This document shows, piece after piece, positions 1-6,693 of a stretch of DNA of 8,462 bases. The translations under genes and the position numbers were made by a program. The stretch's first letter is position 1, and the number at the start of each line of letters is the position of its first letter. The stretch covers positions 1-8,462 of the forward strand of contig JBLHWU010000254.1 in NCBI GenBank assembly GCA_047629355.1, read 5' to 3'. The notes below the pieces were generated by a model. That model saw only the letters and a program-made list of their open reading frames with translations. It was not told the DNA's origin and made no database searches. Source of the stretch: CAYUNA01 sp047629355. Lineage in GTDB: Bacteria > Bacteroidota > Bacteroidia > Chitinophagales > Saprospiraceae.

Positions 1-780
1 ATCTGCTGAACCGCCTGCCGTCGCCATTGCATCCAATCCGTATTTATCAATCGAAATAAAATCCGCTTGACTTGACAAACAGCCTGATTGAATGGCATAC
101 AAAGCTGTTTGTTCCGCCGCATTTCGAATCTCCGCGCGACCTGCTGCAAAACCCAGTTCATCGCTAATCCTAATGATGCCATGCGGTGCACCTTCGATTG
201 GGTACGACCACAAATTTAATTGCCAACCATAAGTGAAAAAATGTCCTTGTGACCGTCGAATATTGATGGTATTGTTGATACGTTCGACGAGCGTTCGGAT
301 ATTACCTGCGTCTGGTGCAATCGTGGTGGCATTGACACAAGTCGTGATTAATTCGGGATCATTAGGATTGGCGTTTTGCTGCATATAGCCGAGGAAATCA
401 GGTTCGAGAATAATCCCGTAAAATTCACCTTGCAAAACGCTTTGTACTTTGTCCAAAAATAAATTTAAATCTGCAAAATACGCGTTCATATAAGTCACAT
501 CATTCACGTGGGCGAGGTCGGTGGTATAACTCTCGCCACCGTCAGGAATATTATAATAAATGAAATAGGGAATCAAGCCATACCGCAAACTTTCGGTCGC
601 AAAGGACTCCGGACGATTTGGTCCCCAACTCTGCCAACCATTAATCGGCCCGCCGTTGATATAGATGTATCGAATGTCCATCGACTTGTTCATTTGCCCC
701 GTTTCGACGCCTTCCCAAAATGCTAAATCTCCTGCAGTATCTTCCGAAACGGAACCCACCGACAAGTAATCAGGCATCCC
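1..780 (-). other. Unassigned C-terminal module of the chitinase, possible second glycosidase barrel (partial)
   Basis: Residues about 1193-1452 of the minus-strand enzyme. Predicted strands alternate with helices as in a (beta/alpha)8 barrel: DYLSVGSVSED, MDIRYIYINGG, LIPYFIYYNIPDGGES, FYGIILEPDFLG, HFFTYGWQLNLW and DFISIDKYGLDA each look like a barrel strand ending in polar or acidic residues. The pair NIPDGGES (D1272) and ILEPD (E1318, D1320) loosely resembles the strand-end motifs of GH6 cellulases, where an EPD triplet follows a strand. This similarity is short and not enough for assignment. The module is not a second copy of GH18, because no DxxDxDxE is visible. Its position after two CBM2 domains fits a second activity on an insoluble polysaccharide, but that is inference. 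The module is cut by the window edge. Confidence 0.5.
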
Positions 781-3700
781 TGGGATTGACCCATCGGTGT
801 GATTAACGCGGCAGCCTATGAAATAATTATTGCCACCAGATTTGATGCGCAAGCCCGTTCGACCAGAGTGAAGTCCCGTTAAGGTTACGTCATTTCCATT
901 AACGATAATGTCAATAACGTAGAGGTTTCGAGTCAAAACTTCGGTAATCGGTTGGTTGAAAGTATAGGTGACGGTTTCGCCTTCATTGAAAGTAATCTGC
1001 AAAGGCAAGTTGCCTAATGTTAAATCATTATTACTAGAATCATCTAATACCGTAACCAAAATACTGGTCGTCGAAGTCGCTCCTTCATTATCCGTAGCCG
1101 TTGCAAAAATTGAGTAAGTCCCGATACCTGGCGGGTTCCAAACGGCTTGATAATTCGCGCCCGTTCCCGTTGTATTTAGTGTCTGTCCATTGATATTAAA
1201 TATGACATCTGTAACAGAACCATCGGCATCTGAAGCGGTTGAAATCAAGGTGATTCCTGCGCCTAAAAGCAAATTCGCACCATTTGAAGGTGAGGTAATA
1301 TTAACCGTCGGTGGAATATTATTGGAAGCTGAATCCTCAATAATTAGAGTAACAGAAGTTGTTGAAACATCGCTATCATCATCGGTTGCTGTCGCTAAAA
1401 TGTTGTAGTTACCGATTGCGTTTGGCGTCCAAGTCGCTGCCCAATTGTTCCCGTTGTTACTTCCCGAAATGAGTTGTCCATTAATTTCAAAAATAACGGA
1501 AGTAACTGTTCCATCTACATCTGTGGCAACGGCATTTATATTAATTGGTGTTCCAATTTCAAAATTCGTATTATCTGTCGGCGAAATAATGCTAATTGTT
1601 GGTGGATTATTCGTTGTTGGTGGCGTTGTTCCAAAAGTTATAGGGATTCCATTTAAATTGGCGTTTGTTGGCGGACTAAAATTACCATTATAATCAGCGC
1701 AATAACCAAATGTTACGGAACCGCCAGTTTCGATTGTTCCGTTCCAGCCTAAGTTTTCCACAGTATAACCATCTGCTTGACTGCCGGTATAATTTCCGTT
1801 CCAAAGCGATGTAATATCTGCGTCTGTTTCAAAATAAAATGTCCAACCGTTGATAGCTGTTGCGCTATTATTCGTCAATGTAATTTCCGCACAATAGCCC
1901 GTTCCCCAGTCAGAACCAATGATAAACTCGCCACTAATGTCACCGCTTGGCGTGTTATTTTCTATTGTTACCGAAATATTATCCGTCCCTGTCAATCCAT
2001 CATTATCTGTCGCCGTCACATTTATTGAAAAGGTGCCAGTAATATCGGCATTCCAAGTTGTTGACCAGAAACCATTATTTAAAGTTGCTGGATAATTTTG
2101 CCCATCAATTTCAAAAATAACAGAGATAATATTTCCATCAGCATCGTTTGCGTCGGCGTCTAAAATTATGTTTCCTTGGCTTAAAACATCATCGTCATTT
2201 GGGGAAAGAATTGTCACAGTCGGTGGGTCAAGTACAGGCGGATTTCCACCAAAATCAACTTGAATTCCGTTTAAAAAGGCATTCGTAATTGTCTGAAGGC
2301 CTTCATTGGCACAAAAACCGAAATCGACCGTTTCATTTGGTGCAATTGTGCCATTCCAACCAGCATCTTCCGCCGTATAACCCGTCGCCGCACTGCCACT
2401 CCAAATACCTGTATTCCAAAGCGACGTAATTTCACTTGGTAGGTCAAAAGTCAGCGTCCAACCGTTAATCGTCGTCGTGCCATTATTGGTTAAAGTCACA
2501 TCGGCGCAATAGCCAGTTCCCCAGTCGGAGACGATAATGTAAGTGCCGATAATTTCGCCAGTTCCACCACCGCCATTGCTTTGGACAATGACGCTAATTG
2601 TAGCCATTGCCGTTAAACCATCGTTATCTGTCGCGGTTGCGGTTAGTGTGTAATTTCCGGCAATTGCCGCCCAATTGGCAGACCAACTATTTCCATTTGC
2701 CGCTGCAGGAATATTTTGATTGTCAATAGTAAAAATTACGGTTGAAACCGTACCGTCCGCGTCAGTTGCCGTTGCTTGCAGATTGATATTTCCTTCGGTT
2801 AGAACTGCACCGTTGGTTGGATTTGCAAAGGAAATTATCGGCGGTTGTGATTGATTTAGACTATCGACGGTTACAGAAATTGTATTGGTTGCAGTCGCAT
2901 TTTCATTATCCATCGCTGTCGCTGAAATAGGGAAGCTGCCCGTATTTTGCGGTGTCCAAGTAGCTTCGTAATTTCCATTATTTAAAATACCTGTTAGGTT
3001 TTGACCATCAATATTAAAAATAACGGAAGCAATCGTGCCATCTGAATCATTCGCCAGAGCGGTCAACGTCACTGTCGTAGCGACAGTTAGCGTTGTATTA
3101 TTGGTTGGATTGGTGATGTTAACAGTCGGGTTGATATTTGTATTTCCACCGCCACAAAAAACAGCGTTTAATTTATCCGCCAAGGGTGTTCCTGCAATAA
3201 CGCCCGAACCCGGCGAAGTTTCAATATAATCTCCCGTGATTTCCCAAACTATTGCCCCTGCCGCACCACTATTGACGATGTAATTGGCTTTCATTTCAAT
3301 AGACAACTCATTGTCATAACTGACAAAAGTATTATTGGAAATACCCGATAGGTAGGAGGTTTGCGCTTGACTATCCCAATTTTCATTAAATTGATTTAAA
3401 ATAGGTAAAATGTTATAATATAAAGGTGTTCCTTCATCGTCTGCAAAAAGTGTGGTATTCGCTGAACCGCTATTAGGGGCAAACAAAGCGGTACTTCCTG
3501 TCGCTGACCTTCCGTAAAACGCGACACCCAGCGTAATTTTATTCGCGGGTACGCCATAAGTGGTGGTTAGATTGGTAAAAGCTGCATCCAAGTTAAACTG
3601 AGGATCACCTTGGGTGGGTGCGTACAGTGGAGAATTGTGATTATTATAACCGTCCCAGACTCCAAAAAAGTCATAACTCATCAAATTTATAATATCCAAA

Positions 3701-4356
3701 AGATTGCTGACTGAAGTCCATTCAATATTATTCATGTGAGACGGGGCGGCACCAAGGGCTGCGGTAATTTTGTAGGTCTTTCCTGTAATTGTGGTCAAAT
3801 TATTTAAAGCTGCTCGCAAGTCTTGCAGCAGCAATGTGAAATTTTGTTTATCGGCAGGTGTGCCATTATGAGGCGCGTAACCGGGATATTCCCAATCAAG
3901 GTCAATGCCATCAAAATTGTATTGCGTAATTAAATTGACACAGGCATTGGCGAAGGCTGTTCGGGTAGTTGCACTTGCAGCAATCGCAGGGAAGTTATCC
4001 GATAAAGTCCAACCGCCAATAGAAGGCAGCACTTCAACGCCACTATTATGCGCTAAATCAACGATAGAAGTATTCGGAAGGTAGCCACCATTTTGCCAGT
4101 CAGGTTGCCCGAGAAGCAGGTTTTCATCCGCCCAAGCATCGGTACTATTGATGCTACCGTCGGTCTGTGGACTAAAAAAAGCGTAATTGATTATCGTATA
4201 GCGAGAGTAATCAATCGTGGCGGGATTCACCAATTGGGCGCGGTCGTACCACTGCCAATTGGGGTAATATCCGACGATTTCTTTGCATTGTCCGAAACTT
4301 TTTAAAGCCAAACAAAAAATGAAAAACGCAGTGAATAAATAGAACTTGATTCTCAT
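1..4356 (-). CDS. Secreted multi-modular chitinase (GH18) with Ig-like and CBM2 domains and a second barrel-like module; 3' end outside window
   Basis: At least 1452 codons, open from the ATG at 4356 to the left edge with no stop, so the C-terminus is missing. The start is chosen because a signal peptide follows at once (KFYLFTAFFIFCLAL, cleavage near residue 22). Residues about 25-400 are a GH18 chitinase: SIGGW ends at W116, the DxxDxDxE motif is DGIDLDWE at D149/D152/D154/E156 with E156 the expected acid, MSYDFFG lies at 226-232, and the barrel closes with a Trp at 371. Then come Ig-like domains (408-498, 503-595), a CBM2 (598-702; W612, W633, Cys617/Cys682), Ig-like (708-799), a second CBM2 (803-909; W817, Cys822/Cys886) and two Ig-like domains (915-1012, 1013-1108). 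A small beta-rich module (1109-1190) precedes an unassigned module from about 1193, with D1272 in YYNIPDGGES and E1318/D1320 in IILEPD. GH18 enzymes hydrolyse chitin beta-1,4 bonds with retention, and CBM2 binds crystalline cellulose or chitin. A type IX secretion C-terminal signal is expected but would lie outside the window. Confidence 0.93.
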   Translation of the reverse strand, partial: MRIKFYLFTAFFIFCLALKSFGQCKEIVGYYPNWQWYDRAQLVNPATIDYSRYTIINYAFFSPQTDGSINSTDAWADENLLLGQPDWQNGGYLPNTSIVDLAHNSGVEVLPSIGGWTLSDNFPAIAASATTRTAFANACVNLITQYNFDGIDLDWEYPGYAPHNGTPADKQNFTLLLQDLRAALNNLTTITGKTYKITAALGAAPSHMNNIEWTSVSNLLDIINLMSYDFFGVWDGYNNHNSPLYAPTQGDPQFNLDAAFTNLTTTYGVPANKITLGVAFYGRSATGSTALFAPNSGSANTTLFADDEGTPLYYNILPILNQFNENWDSQAQTSYLSGISNNTFVSYDNELSIEMKANYIVNSGAAGAIVWEITGDYIETSPGSGVIAGTPLADKLNAVFCGGGNTNINPTVNITNPTNNTTLTVATTVTLTALANDSDGTIASVIFNIDGQNLTGILNNGNYEATWTPQNTGSFPISATAMDNENATATNTISVTVDSLNQSQPPIISFANPTNGAVLTEGNINLQATATDADGTVSTVIFTIDNQNIPAAANGNSWSANWAAIAGNYTLTATATDNDGLTAMATISVIVQSNGGGGTGEIIGTYIIVSDWGTGYCADVTLTNNGTTTINGWTLTFDLPSEITSLWNTGIWSGSAATGYTAEDAGWNGTIAPNETVDFGFCANEGLQTITNAFLNGIQVDFGGNPPVLDPPTVTILSPNDDDVLSQGNIILDADANDADGNIISVIFEIDGQNYPATLNNGFWSTTWNADITGTFSINVTATDNDGLTGTDNISVTIENNTPSGDISGEFIIGSDWGTGYCAEITLTNNSATAINGWTFYFETDADITSLWNGNYTGSQADGYTVENLGWNGTIETGGSVTFGYCADYNGNFSPPTNANLNGIPITFGTTPPTTNNPPTISIISPTDNTNFEIGTPININAVATDVDGTVTSVIFEINGQLISGSNNGNNWAATWTPNAIGNYNILATATDDDSDVSTTSVTLIIEDSASNNIPPTVNITSPSNGANLLLGAGITLISTASDADGSVTDVIFNINGQTLNTTGTGANYQAVWNPPGIGTYSIFATATDNEGATSTTSILVTVLDDSSNNDLTLGNLPLQITFNEGETVTYTFNQPITEVLTRNLYVIDIIVNGNDVTLTGLHSGRTGLRIKSGGNNYFIGCRVNHTDGSIPGMPDYLSVGSVSEDTAGDLAFWEGVETGQMNKSMDIRYIYINGGPINGWQSWGPNRPESFATESLRYGLIPYFIYYNIPDGGESYTTDLAHVNDVTYMNAYFADLNLFLDKVQSVLQGEFYGIILEPDFLGYMQQNANPNDPELITTCVNATTIAPDAGNIRTLVERINNTINIRRSQGHFFTYGWQLNLWSYPIEGAPHGIIRISDELGFAAGRAEIRNAAEQTALYAIQSGCLSSQADFISIDKYGLDAMATAGGSAD
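1030..3135 (-). repeat. Protein-level tandem array: five Ig-like domains interleaved with two CBM2 domains
   Basis: Five homologous units of about 90-100 residues share the pattern PPTVxIxxPxxG, then ATDxDGxVxxVIFxIDGQ, then W..G.Y...ATATDNDG, the layout of bacterial Ig-like (Big/PKD-like) spacers in secreted carbohydrases. Two CBM2 copies of about 105 residues follow the second and third units; both contain SDWGTGYCA, LTNN, NGWT and GWNGTI. The array order is Ig-Ig-CBM2-Ig-CBM2-Ig-Ig. Adjacent Ig-CBM2 pairs look like one duplicated module, with divergence large enough that the DNA copies are only partly alike. The array would act as a spacer and substrate anchor between the GH18 domain and the C-terminal module. 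Confidence 0.85.
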
Positions 4357-4422
4357 AAATTTAGTTGATTTAATCGAATAACGCAGTAATGCTTGCCTTT
4401 TCTCAGGAAGACAGTAGTGGAC

Positions 4423-4469
4423 ATTCCTATCCGTTAATCGTTTTTTTTTGAAAAAAAAAAGGATAGAAT
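4423..4469. repeat. Inverted repeat with T9-G-A10 core upstream of the chitinase
   Basis: ATTCCTATCC (4423-4432) is nearly complementary to GGATAGAAT (4461-4469), and between them T9 (4441-4449), a single G and A10 (4451-4460) can pair. The left arm carries an extra GTTAATCG, which would bulge out. It lies 67 bases upstream of the chitinase start, so it could be in that gene's leader. It resembles a terminator stem, but no plus-strand gene precedes it. Function unknown. Confidence 0.55.
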
Positions 4470-4555
4470 CTAAAAATAGTGTTGGCTGTATTTTTTTTTT
4501 GAAAACTTCTGGTGGTGCTTGTTAAATGCTTCTGTTATAACATTAGGAGGTTTTT

Positions 4556-4563
4556 CAAATATA
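4556..4563 (-). promoter_or_regulatory. Possible -7 box for the chitinase gene
   Basis: The minus strand reads TATATTTG, an exact match to the Bacteroidota -7 consensus TAnnTTTG, about 200 bases upstream of the chitinase start. No convincing TTG -33 element stands at the usual 19-21 base spacing. Because the region is AT-rich and other matches occur further out at 4633-4640 and 4791-4798, this assignment is weak. Confidence 0.25.
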
Positions 4564-4820
4564 AAAAGTTCATTTTTTTTCGAAAAAATAAGGGGTAGAT
4601 GTTGACAAAATAACGAAAACGTTGATTGACTACAAATTTAATGTTGGTAAATATAAAAATTGTTTTTATAGGAAACAAGTAGATGTTTTGTTTAGCGTAG
4701 AAGACCATTTTTACCAATTAAAATCTTTGGCAGCATTTTAGAAATAACCTTCTTATAGAAACTTTTCTTTCAAAATTTCAATTAACCAACCAAATTTAAT
4801 TTTTAGGCAAGCGAATTTTT

Positions 4821-4828
4821 TATCTTTG
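4821..4828 (+). promoter_or_regulatory. Bacteroidota-type -7 box for the glycyl-tRNA synthetase gene
   Basis: TATCTTTG matches the consensus TAnnTTTG exactly. Transcription would start near 4833-4836, giving a leader of about 135 bases that contains the whole palindromic repeat at 4838-4948. The -33 region (TTTTTAG near 4800) is only a weak match to TTTG. It is the only exact plus-strand match close to the gene, which supports the call. Confidence 0.5.
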
Positions 4829-4837
4829 CCTTCTTTA

Positions 4838-4948
4838 AAAAAAAGAGAGATTAAAAGTCAGACCACTTTATGGTCAGAAGTCAAAAAGCTTATAAGCTGA
4901 ATATTCTGACTTCTGACCGTAAAACGGTCTGACTTCTGATCTCTTTTT
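4838..4948. repeat. Palindromic repeat element, copy 1 (three-part: hairpin, central palindrome, hairpin)
   Basis: The left arm 4856-4883 and right arm 4907-4934 are inverted copies of each other (25 of 28 positions). The match continues outward through GATTAAAAGTCAGACC versus the complement of GGTCTGACTTCTGATC to flanking A-rich and T-rich runs. Each arm is also a small hairpin: GACCA-CTTTA-TGGTC (4861-4875) and GACCGT-AAA-ACGGTC (4915-4929). The centre carries the perfect palindrome AGCTTATAAGCT (4887-4898). A related element occurs at 7291-7400. It lies in the presumed leader of the synthetase gene. The ends, A-run in and T-run out, could also make it act as a terminator-like structure. 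It resembles REP or MITE-type elements in architecture; no family is assigned. Confidence 0.85.
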
Positions 4949-4968
4949 AAACATCAATACCAGAAAAA

Positions 4969-6525
4969 ATGGCTCAACAAGCAGATGCATTCAAGACGCT
5001 CGTAGGACACTGTAAAGAATACGGTTTTATTTACCCTTCCAGTGAAATTTATGATGGACTTAGTGCTACCTATGATTACGGGGTGTACGGTTCACTTTTG
5101 AAAAATAACATCAAGGAATATTGGTGGAAGTCAATGGTGCAAATGCATGAAAATATCGTTGGTATTGATGCCGCGATTTTTATGCATCCGAAAACGTGGA
5201 AAGCGTCAGGACATGTCGATGCGTTTAACGATCCGATGGTTGACAATAAAAGTAGCAACAAACGCTATCGAGCGGACAGCTTGATTGAGGGCGCAATGGA
5301 AAAAATCGAGGCGAAAATCAAAAAGGATGTGGTGAAAGCAGCCAAGAAATTTGGGGAGGCATTTGATGAGGCAGAATTTCGGTCAACGAACGGTCGAATT
5401 TTGGAACGTCAAAAAACGATTGATGCGAATTTGAAGCGCATGAATGAGGCTTTGCGGACGGAAAATATGGAAGATTTGAAAGCGCAAATTGAAGAATTAG
5501 CGATTGCTTGTCCAGAAAGTGGTTCGAAAGAGTGGACGGATGTGCGGCAGTTTAATTTGATGTTTAGTACGCAAATGGGTGCAATCGCTGGCGAAGATGG
5601 CAAAATTTACTTGCGTCCGGAGACGGCACAAGGTATTTTTGTCAACTTTTTGAATGTTCAAAAAACGTCGCGACAGAAGATTCCATTTGGTATCGCACAG
5701 ATTGGTAAAGCATTTAGAAATGAAATTGTGGCGCGGCAGTTTATCTTCCGAATGCGAGAATTTGAGCAAATGGAAATGCAATTTTTCGTCAAACCAGGTG
5801 AGCAAATTGAATGGTATAAAAAGTGGAAGGAAACTCGTTTGCAGTGGCACAAAGCTTTGCATCCTGATAATAAATTGCGTTTTCATGACCATGATAACTT
5901 GGCGCATTACGCAGATGCAGCGGTGGATATTGAGTTTGAATTTCCATTTGGTTTCCGAGAGTTGGAAGGTATTCACTCGCGGACGGATTTCGATTTGATT
6001 GCACACCAGGAATTGTCGGGTAAAAAACTCCAATATTTTGACCCTGAAGCGGGTGAAAAAGGAGAGAATTATGTACCCTATGTCGTGGAAACTTCGCTTG
6101 GTTGCGACCGAATGTTCTTAGCAGTAATGACGAATGCCTTGCAGGAAGAGACGGTTCCTGATGCAAAAGGAAACGATTCGACACGGACTGTTTTGAAAAT
6201 TCATAGAGCATTGGCACCAATTAAATGTGCGGTGTTGCCATTGTTGAAAAACAAGGAAGAATTGACGAACAAAGCACGAGAAGTTTTCAATAAACTGAAA
6301 TATTCTTTTGATTGTCAATATGATGAAAAAGATGCAATTGGTCGTCGCTACCGTCGTCAAGATGCGATTGGAACACCCTACTGTGTGACAATTGATTTTG
6401 ATACGTTGGAAGACGAAACGGTAACTTTGCGTGACCGCGATACGTTGGAACAAGTTCGCGTTAAAATCGATGATTTGGAGAAAATGGTGAGTGAGAAAGT
6501 GGATATGAGACAGTTGTTGGTTTAA
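4969..6525 (+). CDS. glyS: Glycine--tRNA ligase, single-chain class II (dimeric) type
   Basis: A 518-residue cytoplasmic enzyme that activates glycine with ATP and charges tRNA-Gly for translation. It is the single-polypeptide alpha2 type found in Bacteroidota, eukaryotes and archaea, not the alpha2beta2 type. Seen directly: N-terminal YGFIYPSSEIYDGLSATYDYG at about 19-38 (binding of ATP and tRNA end), RPETAQGIF at 216-224, class II motif 2 as FRNEI (249-253) with RMREFEQME (261-269), glycine-pocket segment ELEGIHSRTDFDL (331-343), and motif 3 as SLGCDRM (376-382). The anticodon-binding domain spans about 415-510, with IGRRYRRQDAIGTP at 457-470. Length is normal for the family and no frameshift is seen. 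The start is the first ATG giving the conserved N-terminus; no Shine-Dalgarno is visible, only an A-rich stretch. It is likely transcribed alone, with a terminator downstream. Confidence 0.98.
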   Translation: MAQQADAFKTLVGHCKEYGFIYPSSEIYDGLSATYDYGVYGSLLKNNIKEYWWKSMVQMHENIVGIDAAIFMHPKTWKASGHVDAFNDPMVDNKSSNKRYRADSLIEGAMEKIEAKIKKDVVKAAKKFGEAFDEAEFRSTNGRILERQKTIDANLKRMNEALRTENMEDLKAQIEELAIACPESGSKEWTDVRQFNLMFSTQMGAIAGEDGKIYLRPETAQGIFVNFLNVQKTSRQKIPFGIAQIGKAFRNEIVARQFIFRMREFEQMEMQFFVKPGEQIEWYKKWKETRLQWHKALHPDNKLRFHDHDNLAHYADAAVDIEFEFPFGFRELEGIHSRTDFDLIAHQELSGKKLQYFDPEAGEKGENYVPYVVETSLGCDRMFLAVMTNALQEETVPDAKGNDSTRTVLKIHRALAPIKCAVLPLLKNKEELTNKAREVFNKLKYSFDCQYDEKDAIGRRYRRQDAIGTPYCVTIDFDTLEDETVTLRDRDTLEQVRVKIDDLEKMVSEKVDMRQLLV

Positions 6526-6544
6526 AATAATGTAGAGGAGGGGC

Positions 6545-6579
6545 TAAATCATGGTGATTTTTAAAATCACCATGATTTA
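6545..6579. repeat. Perfect 35-bp palindrome just after the synthetase gene
   Basis: TAAATCATGGTGATTTT (6545-6561) is repeated as its exact reverse complement at 6563-6579 with one T between. It starts 20 bases after the stop codon. No T-run follows on the plus strand (AAAACTTCCC), so it is not a typical intrinsic terminator. It may protect the 3' end of the mRNA, pause polymerase, or bind a protein; the sequence alone cannot decide. Confidence 0.85.
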
Positions 6580-6603
6580 AAAACTTCCCTTCAACCATTT
6601 TAA

Positions 6604-6650
6604 AATAAAAAAAGGAAGTTATCGACATTCGGTAGCTTCCTTTTTTATTT
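6604..6650. terminator. Intrinsic terminator, bidirectional-looking, for the synthetase gene
   Basis: AAATAAAAAAAGGAAGTTA pairs with TAGCTTCCTTTTTTATTT across the loop TCGACATTCGG, with one T-G pair. The stem GGAAGTTA/TAGCTTCC is followed by TTTTTTATTT on the plus strand and by a matching T-rich tail on the minus strand. It ends about 43 bases before the next start codon, so the next gene probably has its own promoter. Confidence 0.8.
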
Positions 6651-6667
6651 CAAAAACCTAACGCCAC

Positions 6668-6675
6668 TTTCTTTG
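6668..6675 (+). promoter_or_regulatory. Possible -7 box for the 198-residue gene
   Basis: TTTCTTTG differs at one position from TAnnTTTG and lies 18 bases before the ATG, between the terminator and the gene. The implied leader would be very short, and no clear -33 element is seen because that position is inside the terminator's T-run. Confidence 0.25.
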
Positions 6676-6693
6676 TTTTTAAAATAAAAAAGC

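Larger units (their letters stand above)
4357..4968. other. Divergent AT-rich intergenic region, no supported gene
   Basis: This 612-base region separates the minus-strand chitinase from the plus-strand synthetase. It holds a T9-G-A10 hairpin (4423-4469), further T-tract/A-tract junctions at 4491-4504 and 4573-4587, several TAnnTTTG-like matches on the minus strand (4556-4563, 4633-4640, 4791-4798), one on the plus strand (4821-4828), and the palindromic repeat at 4838-4948. A 60-codon minus-strand frame at 4535-4717 is dominated by F, Y, I, K and N, as expected from AT-rich noncoding DNA, and is not called. Confidence 0.8.

Noticed and set aside
1..780. Firm naming of the C-terminal module as a GH6 cellulase
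   Set aside because: Only short motif resemblance (EPD and NIPD) is visible, the module is cut by the window edge, and other barrel families could give the same motifs.
508..4305. Short plus-strand frames opposite the chitinase gene
   Set aside because: They are antisense to a continuous coding frame with clear GH18, Ig-like and CBM2 motifs. Their repeated-looking V, T and I-rich translations mirror the Ig repeats on the other strand.
4423..4469. Terminator of a plus-strand gene
   Set aside because: No plus-strand gene ends upstream. The region to the left is the minus-strand chitinase start.
4535..4717. 60-codon minus-strand frame in the intergenic region
   Set aside because: Its composition is what AT-rich noncoding DNA gives (F, Y, I, K, N), it has no domain, and it contains homopolymer tracts and promoter-like sites.
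4838..4948. CRISPR repeat
   Set aside because: The repeats are inverted, not direct, there are only two arms per site, and there is no regular spacing or cas gene.
4838..4968. T-box or other tRNA-sensing leader before the synthetase gene
   Set aside because: No T-box sequence or specifier-loop arrangement is seen, T-boxes are not typical of Bacteroidota, and the same structure occurs at 7291-7400 away from any synthetase.
5497..6220. Minus-strand frames of up to 178 codons inside the synthetase gene
   Set aside because: The plus-strand frame carries all class II synthetase motifs. The antisense frames have no domain signature.
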